DNA of 64,000 nt from an uncultured Lachnospiraceae bacterium (GTDB lineage Bacteria; Bacillota; Clostridia; Lachnospirales; Lachnospiraceae), in contig CACYPS010000029.1 of NCBI GenBank assembly GCA_902776305.1, positions 1 through 64,000 on the forward strand, in the 5' to 3' direction. Under the pieces are notes generated by a model. It was not told where the DNA came from. It ran no database searches and saw nothing but the letters and a program-made list of their open reading frames with translations. Shown in pieces: positions 43,407 through 51,442 of this stretch. The position numbers and the translations under genes are program-made. Positions within the stretch are counted from its first letter, which is position 1. Every line of letters starts with the position of its first letter.

Positions 43407-44249
43407 TTATCTGAGCTCCGTCGTCGGGATGTTGTCCATGTCGTCAAATGCCTGGTTCTCTCCACCCATCGCCCAAATAAATGTATAGTTGCTTGTACCT
43501 GCACCGGAATGGATACTCCAGGACGGACTTATGACTGCTTCCTCGTTCTGCATAACGATATGTCTTGTCTCGTTTCCTTCGCCCATCATATGGAATACAA
43601 CGTTGTTTTCCGGAACTTCGAAGTACATGTAGATTTCCATACGGCGCTCATGTGTATGTGCCGGCATTGTGTTCCAGACACTGCCCGGCTCGAGAACTGT
43701 CATACCCATAGAAAGCTGGCATGTTTTGAGAACGTCCGGATGGATGAACTGATTGATCGTACGCTTGTTGGATGTCTCCATAGCACCTACCGGGCGCTTG
43801 TTTGCCTTCTCGATCGGAATGAAGGTTGTCTTGTAAGCGCAGTGTGCAGGAGCGCTGACCATGTAGAACTTGGCCGGCTTCTCCGGATCAACACTCTTGA
43901 ATGTAACTTTCTTTGTTCCCTGAGTGATGTAGAGGCAGTCCTTGTAGTTCATGTTGAAAGTATCGTCGTCAGCTGTGATGCAGCCTGCTCCGCCGATGTT
44001 GAAGATGCCGATCTCGCGGCGCTCAAGGATATAGTCGGTGCCGAAGTTGTGCCATACGTCGATGCCCTTTTCGAGGGGAACTTCCTCGTTGACCGGCATG
44101 CATCCGAATGTGACCATACGGTCAACATGGGAGTATACGCATACGACTTCGTCCGGGCGGTAAAGATTCGTGATGAGGAATTCATCGCGCATCTCCTGTG
44201 TGGTGTATCTCTTGAAATCTCTCTGATTTACCGAGTATCTGATGTCCAT
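43407..44249 (-). CDS. kduI: 5-dehydro-4-deoxy-D-glucuronate isomerase
   Basis: This 280-residue cupin enzyme converts the unsaturated uronate product of pectin cleavage into 2,5-diketo-3-deoxygluconate. It has the MDIRYSVNQRDFKRYTTQ start, the zinc-binding segment MPAHTHERRMEIYMYFE (two His and Glu, about residues 195-211), and a last metal His in SWSIHSGAGTSNYTFIWAMG. Length is normal. It heads the kduI-rpiB-array-kduD-pectinesterase group on the minus strand. Confidence 0.93.
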   Translation of the reverse strand: MDIRYSVNQRDFKRYTTQEMRDEFLITNLYRPDEVVCVYSHVDRMVTFGCMPVNEEVPLEKGIDVWHNFGTDYILERREIGIFNIGGAGCITADDDTFNMNYKDCLYITQGTKKVTFKSVDPEKPAKFYMVSAPAHCAYKTTFIPIEKANKRPVGAMETSNKRTINQFIHPDVLKTCQLSMGMTVLEPGSVWNTMPAHTHERRMEIYMYFEVPENNVVFHMMGEGNETRHIVMQNEEAVISPSWSIHSGAGTSNYTFIWAMGGENQAFDDMDNIPTTELR

Positions 44250-44297
44250 GGTGTGTCCTTTCTTATATGTAGATGTGTTTCTTTATTTGGTCTTTGA

Positions 44298-44844
44298 ATT
44301 ACCGAAGTAGACGGTTTTCTCCCTTTTACTTCCGTAAATTCTTCTCTGGTTTCAATGCTCGTGCAGCCAATTTACCGAAGTAGACGCCATTCTCGCTTTT
44401 ACTTCCGTAAATTCTTAGCTGGTTTCACAGACTCGAGCCGCCAACTTACCGAAGTAAACGGCATTCTCGCTCTTACTTCCGTAAATTCTTAGCTGATTTC
44501 ACAGACTCGAACCTGCAATTTACCGAAGTAAACGTAATTCTCGCTTCTACTTCCGTAAATTCTTCTATGCTTTCAATGCTCGAGCCGTCAATTTACCGAA
44601 GTAGACGGCATTCTCGCTTTTACTTCCGTAAAGCCATCTTAGTTTCACCAGCTCGAGCCGTCAATTTACCGAAGTAGACGGCATTCTCGCTTTTACTTCC
44701 GTAAATTCTTCTCTGATTTCACTGACTCGAGCCTTCAATTTACCGAAGTAAACGGCATTCTCGCTTCTACTTCCGTAATCGCTTCTTAGTTTCACCAGCC
44801 CGAGCCGACAATTTACCGAAGTAAACGGCATTCTCGCTTCTACT
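44298..44844. repeat. Hybrid hairpin array (eight units), disrupted by IS110 insertion
   Basis: Left arms are ACCGAAGTA and right arms are TACTTCCGT, so the two repeat families are mixed and each stem carries one mismatch. Units near 44299, 44371, 44445, 44518, 44592, 44665, 44739 and 44812 have a period near 73 bp. The last unit is cut within its right arm by the IS element; its remaining TCCGTAATTT is at 46450 on the other side. Confidence 0.93.
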
Positions 44845-45120
44845 CCTATTATATAGTTGTGGTGGTTAGATACCTCTCAGCCAGAAAGGACTAACCGTTC
44901 CATTGCTAAAGCTGTTAGAATAGGTGGGCATCGGTATGACACTCCTCTACTTGGACCTGTAAGCGTCCGTACGGAAGCCAGTCAGCCAGCCCTCCATTCG
45001 CAGCCGTTCGGTTTACGCAGGTTGGACTGCCTTGTGTATGTCCGCATGATACCCAGGAGATTGAATAAGCAATGGATAGCCGCTGGTACCATGCAATTCA
45101 TTATTCTTGGGGGTACGAAC
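44845..45120 (+). ncRNA. Predicted IS110 bridge RNA
   Basis: The left noncoding region folds into two loops like IS621 bridge RNA. Target loop: TGAC (44937-44940) pairs with GTCA (44981-44984), GGAC (44953-44956) pairs with GTCC (44965-44968), leaving two 12-nt arms. The left arm contains TCTACTT (44946-44952) equal to the target left side; the right arm contains TACGGAAG (44970-44977), the complement of target CTTCCGTA. Donor loop: TTCGGT/ATTGAA (45007-45012 / 45060-45065, with G-T pairs) and GGAC/GTCC (45024-45027 / 45040-45043). Its arms hold GCAGGTT (45017-45023) and AGGAG (45055-45059), matching the element ends GCAGG-CT-CCT. RNA ends are not resolved. Confidence 0.8.
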
Positions 45121-46338
45121 ATGTATAACGCAGTTGGTATTGATGTTTCAAAGGGTAAGAGCACCGTAGCGGTCCTGCAGCCGGGAGGCATTGTTGTTAA
45201 GAAACCCTATGACGTCTCACACACTGCCAGTGACCTGAAAGACCTTACTGATTACATCCGGTCCCTGGATGGGGAGACGAAAGTAGTGATGGAATCTACC
45301 GGCAGATACCATGAACCGATACTCCACACACTGTCCGGTGCCGGGCTCTTTGTCAGTGCAGTAAACCCGCACCTGATCAAGAACTATGGCAATAATACCC
45401 TCCGCAATAATAAATCCGATCCTATCGATTCCAGGAAGATTGCCCGGTATACGCTTGACAACTGGACAGAATTACGTGAATATTCCAGTATGGATACTAC
45501 ACGCGAACAACTCAAGACCCTGAATACACAGATGTCCTTCTTTACCAATCAGAAGGTCGCTGCCAAATCCAACCTGATCTCGCTCCTGGATATGACTTAT
45601 CCGGGCGTTAATGATCTCTTTGACTCCCCGACACGGGATGATGGGAGCGAGAAATGGGTCGATTATGCGGCTTCTTTCTGGCATGTGGACTGCGTCCGGA
45701 AGATCAGCCTGAATGCCTTTACAGAACGTTACCGCGCTTTCTGCAAGCGGCACGGCTACTGCTTCCAGCCTTCAAAGCCGGAGGAGCTTTACAATGCTTC
45801 AAAAGAGCTTGTCCCAGTATTTCCGAAAGAAAAGGAGTACAAGGAGATGATCCTGATGTGCATCAAGCAGCTCAATGTCATCTCCGCCAATGTGGAGCGC
45901 ACCCGCCAAAAAATGAATCAGCTTGCTTCCACCTTGCCGGAATACAGTACTGTCATGGGCATGTGTGGTGTTGGACCTACCTTCGGGCCCCAGCTGATTG
46001 CTGAGATCGGAGATGTTTCCCGGTTCACTCATCGGGAAGCCCTCACAGCCTTTGCAGGTGTGGATCCTGGCGTGAATGAGTCGGGCAAGTTCAAGAGCAA
46101 AAGCAATAAGGCTTCTAAATGCGGATCTGCCCGCCTCAGGAAAACACTGTTCCTCATTATGTCGTGTCTTCTCCAGACGCAGCCTATTGACGATCCCGTC
46201 TATTGTTTTCTGGACAAGAAGCGCTCCGAGGGGAAGCCCTATCATGTCTACATGACTGCCGGTTCCAATAAGTTCCTTCGCATCTACTATGGCAAGGTCA
46301 AAGAATGTCTTCGGGCTCAGGCAGAAGCGGATAACTAA
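45121..46338 (+). CDS. IS110-family recombinase (transposase)
   Basis: This 405-residue DEDD recombinase has a RuvC-like N-terminal domain with D8 (GIDVSK), E58 (VVMESTGRYH), D100 and D103 (NNKSDPIDSRKIARY). A coiled-coil region is followed by a Transposase_20 domain (about 285-375: MCGVGPTFGPQLIAEIGD, HREALTAFAGVDPGVNESG) with the serine-containing GSARLRKTLF. It works with a bridge RNA to join element and target without staggered-cut duplications. ATG at 45121 is chosen, since IVL-like residues from upstream frames (to 44857) fall in the noncoding left region. All catalytic residues are intact. Confidence 0.93.
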   Translation: MYNAVGIDVSKGKSTVAVLQPGGIVVKKPYDVSHTASDLKDLTDYIRSLDGETKVVMESTGRYHEPILHTLSGAGLFVSAVNPHLIKNYGNNTLRNNKSDPIDSRKIARYTLDNWTELREYSSMDTTREQLKTLNTQMSFFTNQKVAAKSNLISLLDMTYPGVNDLFDSPTRDDGSEKWVDYAASFWHVDCVRKISLNAFTERYRAFCKRHGYCFQPSKPEELYNASKELVPVFPKEKEYKEMILMCIKQLNVISANVERTRQKMNQLASTLPEYSTVMGMCGVGPTFGPQLIAEIGDVSRFTHREALTAFAGVDPGVNESGKFKSKSNKASKCGSARLRKTLFLIMSCLLQTQPIDDPVYCFLDKKRSEGKPYHVYMTAGSNKFLRIYYGKVKECLRAQAEADN

Positions 46339-46470
46339 GCATTGTGGATAACTTCTCAGGCAAGCCATCTGCATGGTGGCTTTATTGTTGTATCCAAAAT
46401 CAGTTTCATAAATTTTGTTAGATTTCTATTGACTTTTTATTAGCAGGCTTCCGTAATTTGCTCCTCCAGA

Positions 46471-46540
46471 GTCAGGCGACCATGCTTGCATGGTCATCTG
46501 ACCCGCCAATCAAAGTTTGAAAGTTTACTTTCAAACTTTC
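46471..46540. terminator. Two hairpins after the IS element, before yesL
   Basis: GACCATGC-TT-GCATGGTC inside a GTCAG/CTGAC clamp (46471-46502), and AAAGTTTGAAAGT-TT-ACTTTCAAACTTT (46512-46539, 13-bp stem). They sit 13-80 bp after the yesL stop on the minus strand and probably end that operon. Confidence 0.6.
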
Positions 46541-46552
46541 ATCCGAAAAAGC

Positions 46553-47185
46553 TCACTCGTCCCACTCCGGCTCCTCTTTCGGAATATAATGTTGAAATAC
46601 ATTCAACTGGTATAGCGCAAATATATAAGCTATCGCCCCCGCCCCGAAAAACAGGGTGGCGTAAGCGGCAAGGTTAATAGTAAACAGGTCGAGGTAAAGC
46701 ACCAATCCCAGGATAATCAGCATCTGTATAGTCGTCTTCCAATGCTTGATTGCCATAACGATCGCGTAATGAATCGTCTGCGGGACAGAGTGGATGAACT
46801 TCGCCTGAATCGCAAATACATACACAAGCGATGCAAAATACGGTATTAGCAGCGCGACCGTCAGAATCCACATGAACTTGACGCTGGAGCTGTCCATCTG
46901 GTTCCAGAAGATAAGGTTTCCGGCGAGGAGCGCCCCGATGACCGCATAAATCAGCCAAATCAGTGTAGCCTGCAGGAAATTCTCCTTGAAGGACTTGAAG
47001 AAATTGCTCAAAATATGTCCCTCATCTTTATGCAGCTTCATGCAGCTGTAAATGAGTGCTGTTGTAGATGCCCCGATCGTAACGACCGGAAGGCAGCACA
47101 GAAGCCAGATGAGATCGAGAACCCAGATCTGTCCGAGCTTCGCTATACTTCTCCATACTACATTGTCTACACTAAAGAATTTCAT
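46553..47185 (-). CDS. YesL-family membrane protein (DUF624)
   Basis: This 210-residue protein has about five membrane helices and the typical YesL start (SKLGQIWVLDLIWLLCCLPVVTIGAST, here as several short blocks) with an LHKDEG loop (about residues 52-57) found in the family. YesL proteins are encoded beside ABC sugar importers and rhamnogalacturonan or pectin genes. They are thought to assist or regulate transport; the mechanism is not known. It follows the GH28 gene on the same strand. Confidence 0.83.
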   Translation of the reverse strand: MKFFSVDNVVWRSIAKLGQIWVLDLIWLLCCLPVVTIGASTTALIYSCMKLHKDEGHILSNFFKSFKENFLQATLIWLIYAVIGALLAGNLIFWNQMDSSSVKFMWILTVALLIPYFASLVYVFAIQAKFIHSVPQTIHYAIVMAIKHWKTTIQMLIILGLVLYLDLFTINLAAYATLFFGAGAIAYIFALYQLNVFQHYIPKEEPEWDE

Positions 47186-47218
47186 TGTCTTACCTCACCT
47201 GAAAACTCTGCCAGCGAC

Positions 47219-47465
47219 AACATACATCGCTTCTGACTTAAGCTCTATCGTCAACCAACATACATCACTTCTGACTTAAGCTCTATCGTCAACCAACATA
47301 TATCGCTTCTGACTTAAGTTCTGCCATCAACCAACATACATCACTTTCTGACTTAAACTCTGCCGTCAACCAACATACATCACTTTCTGACTTAAGCTCT
47401 GCCGTCAACCGACATACATCGCTTCTGACTTAAGTTATGCCGTCAACCGACTCGCATCGCTTTCT
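47219..47465. repeat. 38-39-bp direct tandem repeat between yesL and the GH28 gene
   Basis: TTCTGACTTAAG blocks recur at 47231, 47269, 47307, 47346, 47385 and 47423, followed by CTGCCGTCAACC-type spacers. The repeat is not palindromic like the hairpin arrays. Confidence 0.9.
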
Positions 47466-47466
47466 C

Positions 47467-49125
47467 TTATCTTTTTATCTCATCAACATTTTCTGCCACA
47501 ATCTCCTCGCCCTCGCATCCGGAAACACGGACATTTTCGAGAACTACGGATTTCGCATTCGTGATGTGAAGCCCCGCTCTTGAGCACGGGTCTATCCCCT
47601 CGGCCATGGCGGGAACGGAGGGCTGGGCATCATTTGCAAATGAAACCCTCACATCTCTCATCACAATCTCCCCGATCTTCTTCTCCGGAAGCCCATCGAT
47701 CCAGGCGGCAGCCGCATGACAGTCGCGGCAGTCGAGCTGCTCAAATGTCAGCCTCCCTATCTCAGGCGTCCGCGCATCGACCGGCATCGCTTCGCGGTTC
47801 TGAACGTAACTGCTATGGCCGTCGGGATCGCAGAAATAGAAGGAATTCACGACCACCGGTGTCAGGACGCCTTTCATCTCGATATCACGGAATGTGATGT
47901 CATCGATAACGGAATCCTTGCCGCGACCGCGGCGTGTCTTAATTCGAAGTCCGCGGTCCGTGCCGTCAAATACGCAGTTCTCGATCAGCACATTTTTCGC
48001 ACCGCCGGCTATCTCGGAACCGATTGTGATCGAGCCGTGGCCACGCATGAGCAGGCTGTGCCGGATTGTGATGTTACGGGAAGGTGACTTGTAGGTCTTG
48101 CCCATGTAAATCTTGCCGGATTTGATAGCTACGCAGTCATCACCTGTGTAGAGCTTTGCTCCGTAAATCTGCAGACCGTCTACGGATTCGGGATCGATGC
48201 CGTCTGTGTTCGGTGAATCCGCCGGGTTGTGAACCTCTACGCCGTAGAAGGCAAGATCTTTGGAGAAATAGGGGTGGAGAGTCCAGCAGGGGCTATTTGC
48301 AAATAGCAGGCCCTGCAGCCGGATATTCTCACAGTGGTTGAGGAACAACATCTTCGGCCGGAACGGCGGCGTCTTGATGCGCGCCTTGTTCCACCAGCCA
48401 TCCACGGAAGCATTTCCGTCGATCGTTCCCTCGCCGTAAAGCACGACGTCCTGCACGCAGAGCCCGGTGATCAGGGACACGTGCTGGTCGAGAGGATTTC
48501 CCTCCCAGCTGCCGAGTATGTATTCACTGTCTTCATTATAAGACTGAATGACGCCGGGGAGAAGGGGCAGGCGATCTGTACGGCCATCATTTTTGAGGAT
48601 CGCGTCCCTCATAAGCTCAAGACGGAGACCGCTCTTAAGGAAGAGGCATGTGAACATATACACACCCTTCGGAATCAGGACCCGTCCATTCGGAGGACAC
48701 GCGTTGATGGCAGTCTGGATGGCGAGGGTATCGTCCGTTTCGCCGTCACCCTTCGCGCCAAATGCGCGTACATTGAGAGTGAAGGACTCGGAGTCAGTAC
48801 GGAAGGTGATGGCGGCAGCTTCTTTGCCGGCGTCTGCCGCTTCATGTGCTGCCTCCTGCCCGTCTTCTGTCGCATCGATCTCTCCGGCAGCCACTTTGTC
48901 TTTGGTCGTGGTTTCATTTTCCGCGACCGAATCTATCGAATAAACTTTCAGCTCATATTCTTTATCCGGCTTCAGCCCGAACAGGTTGGTAATCACGACA
49001 TCTGTCGTGCCATAGTCTTTCCCGTTCAGGGTGAGACGGTACTTCTTTTGGGTGTGGTACTTGCCGCCGTCGGCGATTTCGATGGTCGCGGAGCGAGCGG
49101 TATTAAATAAAACTTTGAGTTCCAT
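47467..49125 (-). CDS. GH28 glycoside hydrolase (polygalacturonase), cytoplasmic
   Basis: This 552-residue beta-helix enzyme hydrolyses galacturonic acid links in pectic oligosaccharides. The catalytic motifs are NTDGIDPES (about residues 302-310), GDDCVAIKSG (about 325-334), GHGSITIGSE (about 355-364) and RIKTRRGRG (about 393-401). The N-terminal 60 residues form a fibronectin-like domain. A charged Ala/Glu-rich segment (about 70-105) joins it to the catalytic FNVRAFGAKGDGETDD start and looks like an insertion. There is no signal peptide, so it should act on imported sugar. It follows the transport permeases in one operon. Confidence 0.9.
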   Translation of the reverse strand: MELKVLFNTARSATIEIADGGKYHTQKKYRLTLNGKDYGTTDVVITNLFGLKPDKEYELKVYSIDSVAENETTTKDKVAAGEIDATEDGQEAAHEAADAGKEAAAITFRTDSESFTLNVRAFGAKGDGETDDTLAIQTAINACPPNGRVLIPKGVYMFTCLFLKSGLRLELMRDAILKNDGRTDRLPLLPGVIQSYNEDSEYILGSWEGNPLDQHVSLITGLCVQDVVLYGEGTIDGNASVDGWWNKARIKTPPFRPKMLFLNHCENIRLQGLLFANSPCWTLHPYFSKDLAFYGVEVHNPADSPNTDGIDPESVDGLQIYGAKLYTGDDCVAIKSGKIYMGKTYKSPSRNITIRHSLLMRGHGSITIGSEIAGGAKNVLIENCVFDGTDRGLRIKTRRGRGKDSVIDDITFRDIEMKGVLTPVVVNSFYFCDPDGHSSYVQNREAMPVDARTPEIGRLTFEQLDCRDCHAAAAWIDGLPEKKIGEIVMRDVRVSFANDAQPSVPAMAEGIDPCSRAGLHITNAKSVVLENVRVSGCEGEEIVAENVDEIKR

Positions 49126-49207
49126 GCATTTTCCTCCGCACTAAATCGTTGAAAAAACAGGCGGGCGGACCGGATCCACCCGCCTGTCTAAACAAGCTGT
49201 ATTCAAA

Positions 49208-50107
49208 TCAGCCCTTAACACCACCCGCGGAGATTCCTTCCACGAACTGATCCTGTGCCGCGAAGAAGATGATGATCGACGGCATGATCGAGATAAGTGA
49301 TGTTGCAAGCACGCGGTTCCAACTGAAACCTGCATCGGAGTCCATGGACAGCTTTACGAAGTAGGAAGCCGGGTACTTGGCCGGTGTATTGACGTAAAGC
49401 AGCGGACCCATGAAGTCGTTGGATGACCACATGAACTGGAACAGTGCGCAGGAAACGATAGCCGGCATAAGCATCGGCACGATGACCTGTACAAGTGTCT
49501 GAACAACGTTACATCCATCAATCTTGGCTGCTTCCTCGAGTTCTCTCGGGACGTTGTGCAGGAACTGGACCAGCATGAAAATGAAGTAAGTGTCGCAAGC
49601 GAACAGTGACGGTACGATCAGCGGAAGGTACAGCGGAGAGCCGACCCATCCGAGCTTGTTGTACAGGATGTACTGAGGAACATTCAGAACTACCTGCGGC
49701 AGGAACAGTGTACTGATCATAATCGGGTACAGGATCTTCTTGCCTGTGAACTCAAAGCGTCCGAAACCGTAAGCTGTAATCGTAGCGGAAATGACCGTGA
49801 AGATAACCTTAGGGATAACGATTGTGAAGGTATTGATGAGTGCCTTCCAGATGTTGATATCGCCGCCGTAGCTCTTTACAGCGTTCCGATAACCCTCAAG
49901 TGTAGGATGCATCGGAAGAATATTCAAACCTGCGAAGATCTCGTTGTTGTCTTTAAATGTAGCACCGACCATCCATACGAGCGGGTATACCATGAAGATA
50001 CCTACGATGATCAGAACAACATAGCGAACGATTGTCTGAATCCGTCTTTTTCTGATAACCTCTGCATTGATCTCTTCTGCGGTACGAGGTTTATTTGAGT
50101 TTGTCAT
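49208..50107 (-). CDS. ABC sugar transporter permease (MalG type)
   Basis: This 299-residue inner-membrane permease has six predicted helices and the EAA motif ELEEAAKIDGCNVVQTLVQ (about residues 193-211) with a Gly at the usual site. It belongs to CUT1 importers, which take up oligosaccharides. The partner permease overlaps closely upstream (15 bp gap) and the binding protein is nearby. An ATPase subunit is not in the window and may be shared, as in other Firmicutes. Confidence 0.9.
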   Translation of the reverse strand: MTNSNKPRTAEEINAEVIRKRRIQTIVRYVVLIIVGIFMVYPLVWMVGATFKDNNEIFAGLNILPMHPTLEGYRNAVKSYGGDINIWKALINTFTIVIPKVIFTVISATITAYGFGRFEFTGKKILYPIMISTLFLPQVVLNVPQYILYNKLGWVGSPLYLPLIVPSLFACDTYFIFMLVQFLHNVPRELEEAAKIDGCNVVQTLVQVIVPMLMPAIVSCALFQFMWSSNDFMGPLLYVNTPAKYPASYFVKLSMDSDAGFSWNRVLATSLISIMPSIIIFFAAQDQFVEGISAGGVKG

Positions 50108-50122
50108 ATTAAATTACCTCCT

Positions 50123-51001
50123 TTAACCTTCATCCGAATAGTAGACCCAATGCTTCTGGCTCCAGAACGAAATCGCTGTGAAGAACAGCAGGATTACGAA
50201 GAGCACCCAGGCCATCGCACTTGCGAGACCCATGTCATAAGCCTTGAAAGCCGCGTTGTAAATAAGAATCGACATAAGTGTTGTAGCGCCGCGCGGACCG
50301 CCGTTTGTGATAATGAACGGGCCGTTGAATTCCTGGAACGCCTGAACGAGCTGTGTGATCAGGTTGTAGAAAATAACCGGCGTAATGAGCGGAACTGTAA
50401 TGGAGAAGAACTGTCTCCATTTTGATGCTCCGTCAAGAGAAGCTGCCTCGTAAAGATCTTCCGGAACGCCCTTCAGAGCTGCGAGGAAAATGACCATTGT
50501 GGAACCGAACTGCCATACACGAAGTAAGCAAATGATGAAAAGCGCCCAGTTCGGATCTGTCATGAATGAAGGCGGGTTTGCGCCGAACATTCTGATCATC
50601 TGCTGAATCAGACCGTCATCCTTGAAAAGCGCTCTCCACAATACGGAGATAGCAACGGAACCACCGAGGATTGACGGAATGTAATATGCTGTACGGAAAA
50701 GATTAACTGCTTTCAGCTTGAAGTTAAGAATGTATGCAATAAGAAGTGCAACGATAAGCTTAAGCGGAACTGTCATGAATGCATATTTGAAAGTAATTGC
50801 CAGTGCGGTAACATTCTGACGTTTTGTGAGAACTTCCTGATAATTCATCAGACCGAATTTTGTCATTCCCTTGAACAGGTTGTAGTCTGTGAAGCTGTAG
50901 TAAAGGGATGATCCGAACGGATATGCCTTGAATACAAGGAATCCGATCAGCCACGGAATGATGAAGAAAAATCCCACATTATTTTTTGCCCATTTCTTCA
51001 T
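50123..51001 (-). CDS. ABC sugar transporter permease (MalF type)
   Basis: This 292-residue permease has six helices and an EAASLDGASKWRQFFSITVPL (EAA) loop (about residues 190-210). It pairs with the MalG-type permease for uptake of what are probably oligogalacturonides, given the neighbours. The start codon is preceded by AGGAGATTC. Confidence 0.9.
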   Translation of the reverse strand: MKKWAKNNVGFFFIIPWLIGFLVFKAYPFGSSLYYSFTDYNLFKGMTKFGLMNYQEVLTKRQNVTALAITFKYAFMTVPLKLIVALLIAYILNFKLKAVNLFRTAYYIPSILGGSVAISVLWRALFKDDGLIQQMIRMFGANPPSFMTDPNWALFIICLLRVWQFGSTMVIFLAALKGVPEDLYEAASLDGASKWRQFFSITVPLITPVIFYNLITQLVQAFQEFNGPFIITNGGPRGATTLMSILIYNAAFKAYDMGLASAMAWVLFVILLFFTAISFWSQKHWVYYSDEG

Positions 51002-51194
51002 AAGTTAAGAATCTCCTGTTTAAAACAAGCGACCGACCCGGACTGTCTCGGGCCGGCCGCCTTTACCCCTATTTGTGCATTTAAAATGCCTTGTAGTCCA
51101 CTATTAAAGTGCCATTGCTGTCTCTACTGTGATGTCCGTACTTTGGTCATATGCCGATCACTTAAGTGCTGCCTCTTCTATGATGTCTGTTCTG

Positions 51195-51310
51195 TGATGT
51201 ATGCTTTCGGTCACTTACATGTTGTCTGCTCAGTGATGTCTGCTTTCGGTCACTTACATGTTGTCTGCTCAGTGATGTCTGCTTTCGGTCACTTACATGT
51301 CTTGAGGTCA
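51195..51310. repeat. 39-bp direct tandem repeat between permease and binding-protein genes
   Basis: TGATGTCTGCTTTCGG and CACTTACATGTTGTCTGCTC recur at 51195, 51234 and 51273. Less exact pieces extend to 51400. No gene is seen here. Confidence 0.88.
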
Positions 51311-51442
51311 TATGCCGGTCACTCTATGATGTCTACCTGGTGATGTATGCTTTCGGTCATGTTCCGATCGCTCTATTCCGTCTCATATTTCCGTCTGTGC
51401 GATCGGATGCTTATGTCTGATTATATCTGCCGGATGCTTTCG

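Larger units (their letters stand above)
44845..46449 (+). mobile_element. IS110-family insertion sequence
   Basis: The element is about 1.6 kb and is bounded by CT dinucleotides at 44843-44844 and 46448-46449. The flanks join to TTCTA-CT-TCCGTAA, an intact right arm of the neighbouring repeat, so the borders are precise. There are no terminal inverted repeats, as usual for IS110. It contains a 276-bp noncoding left region and one recombinase gene. The left region fits a bridge RNA. Confidence 0.92.

Noticed and set aside
44857-45120. N-terminal extension of the IS110 recombinase to 44857
   Set aside because: The extension lacks a ribosome site and resembles no recombinase sequence. The family start GIDVSK follows the ATG at 45121, and the segment fits a bridge RNA.
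51086-51343. ORF of 85 codons with repeated peptide
   Set aside because: It is only the 39-bp tandem repeat read in a frame that happens to be open. No ribosome site was found.
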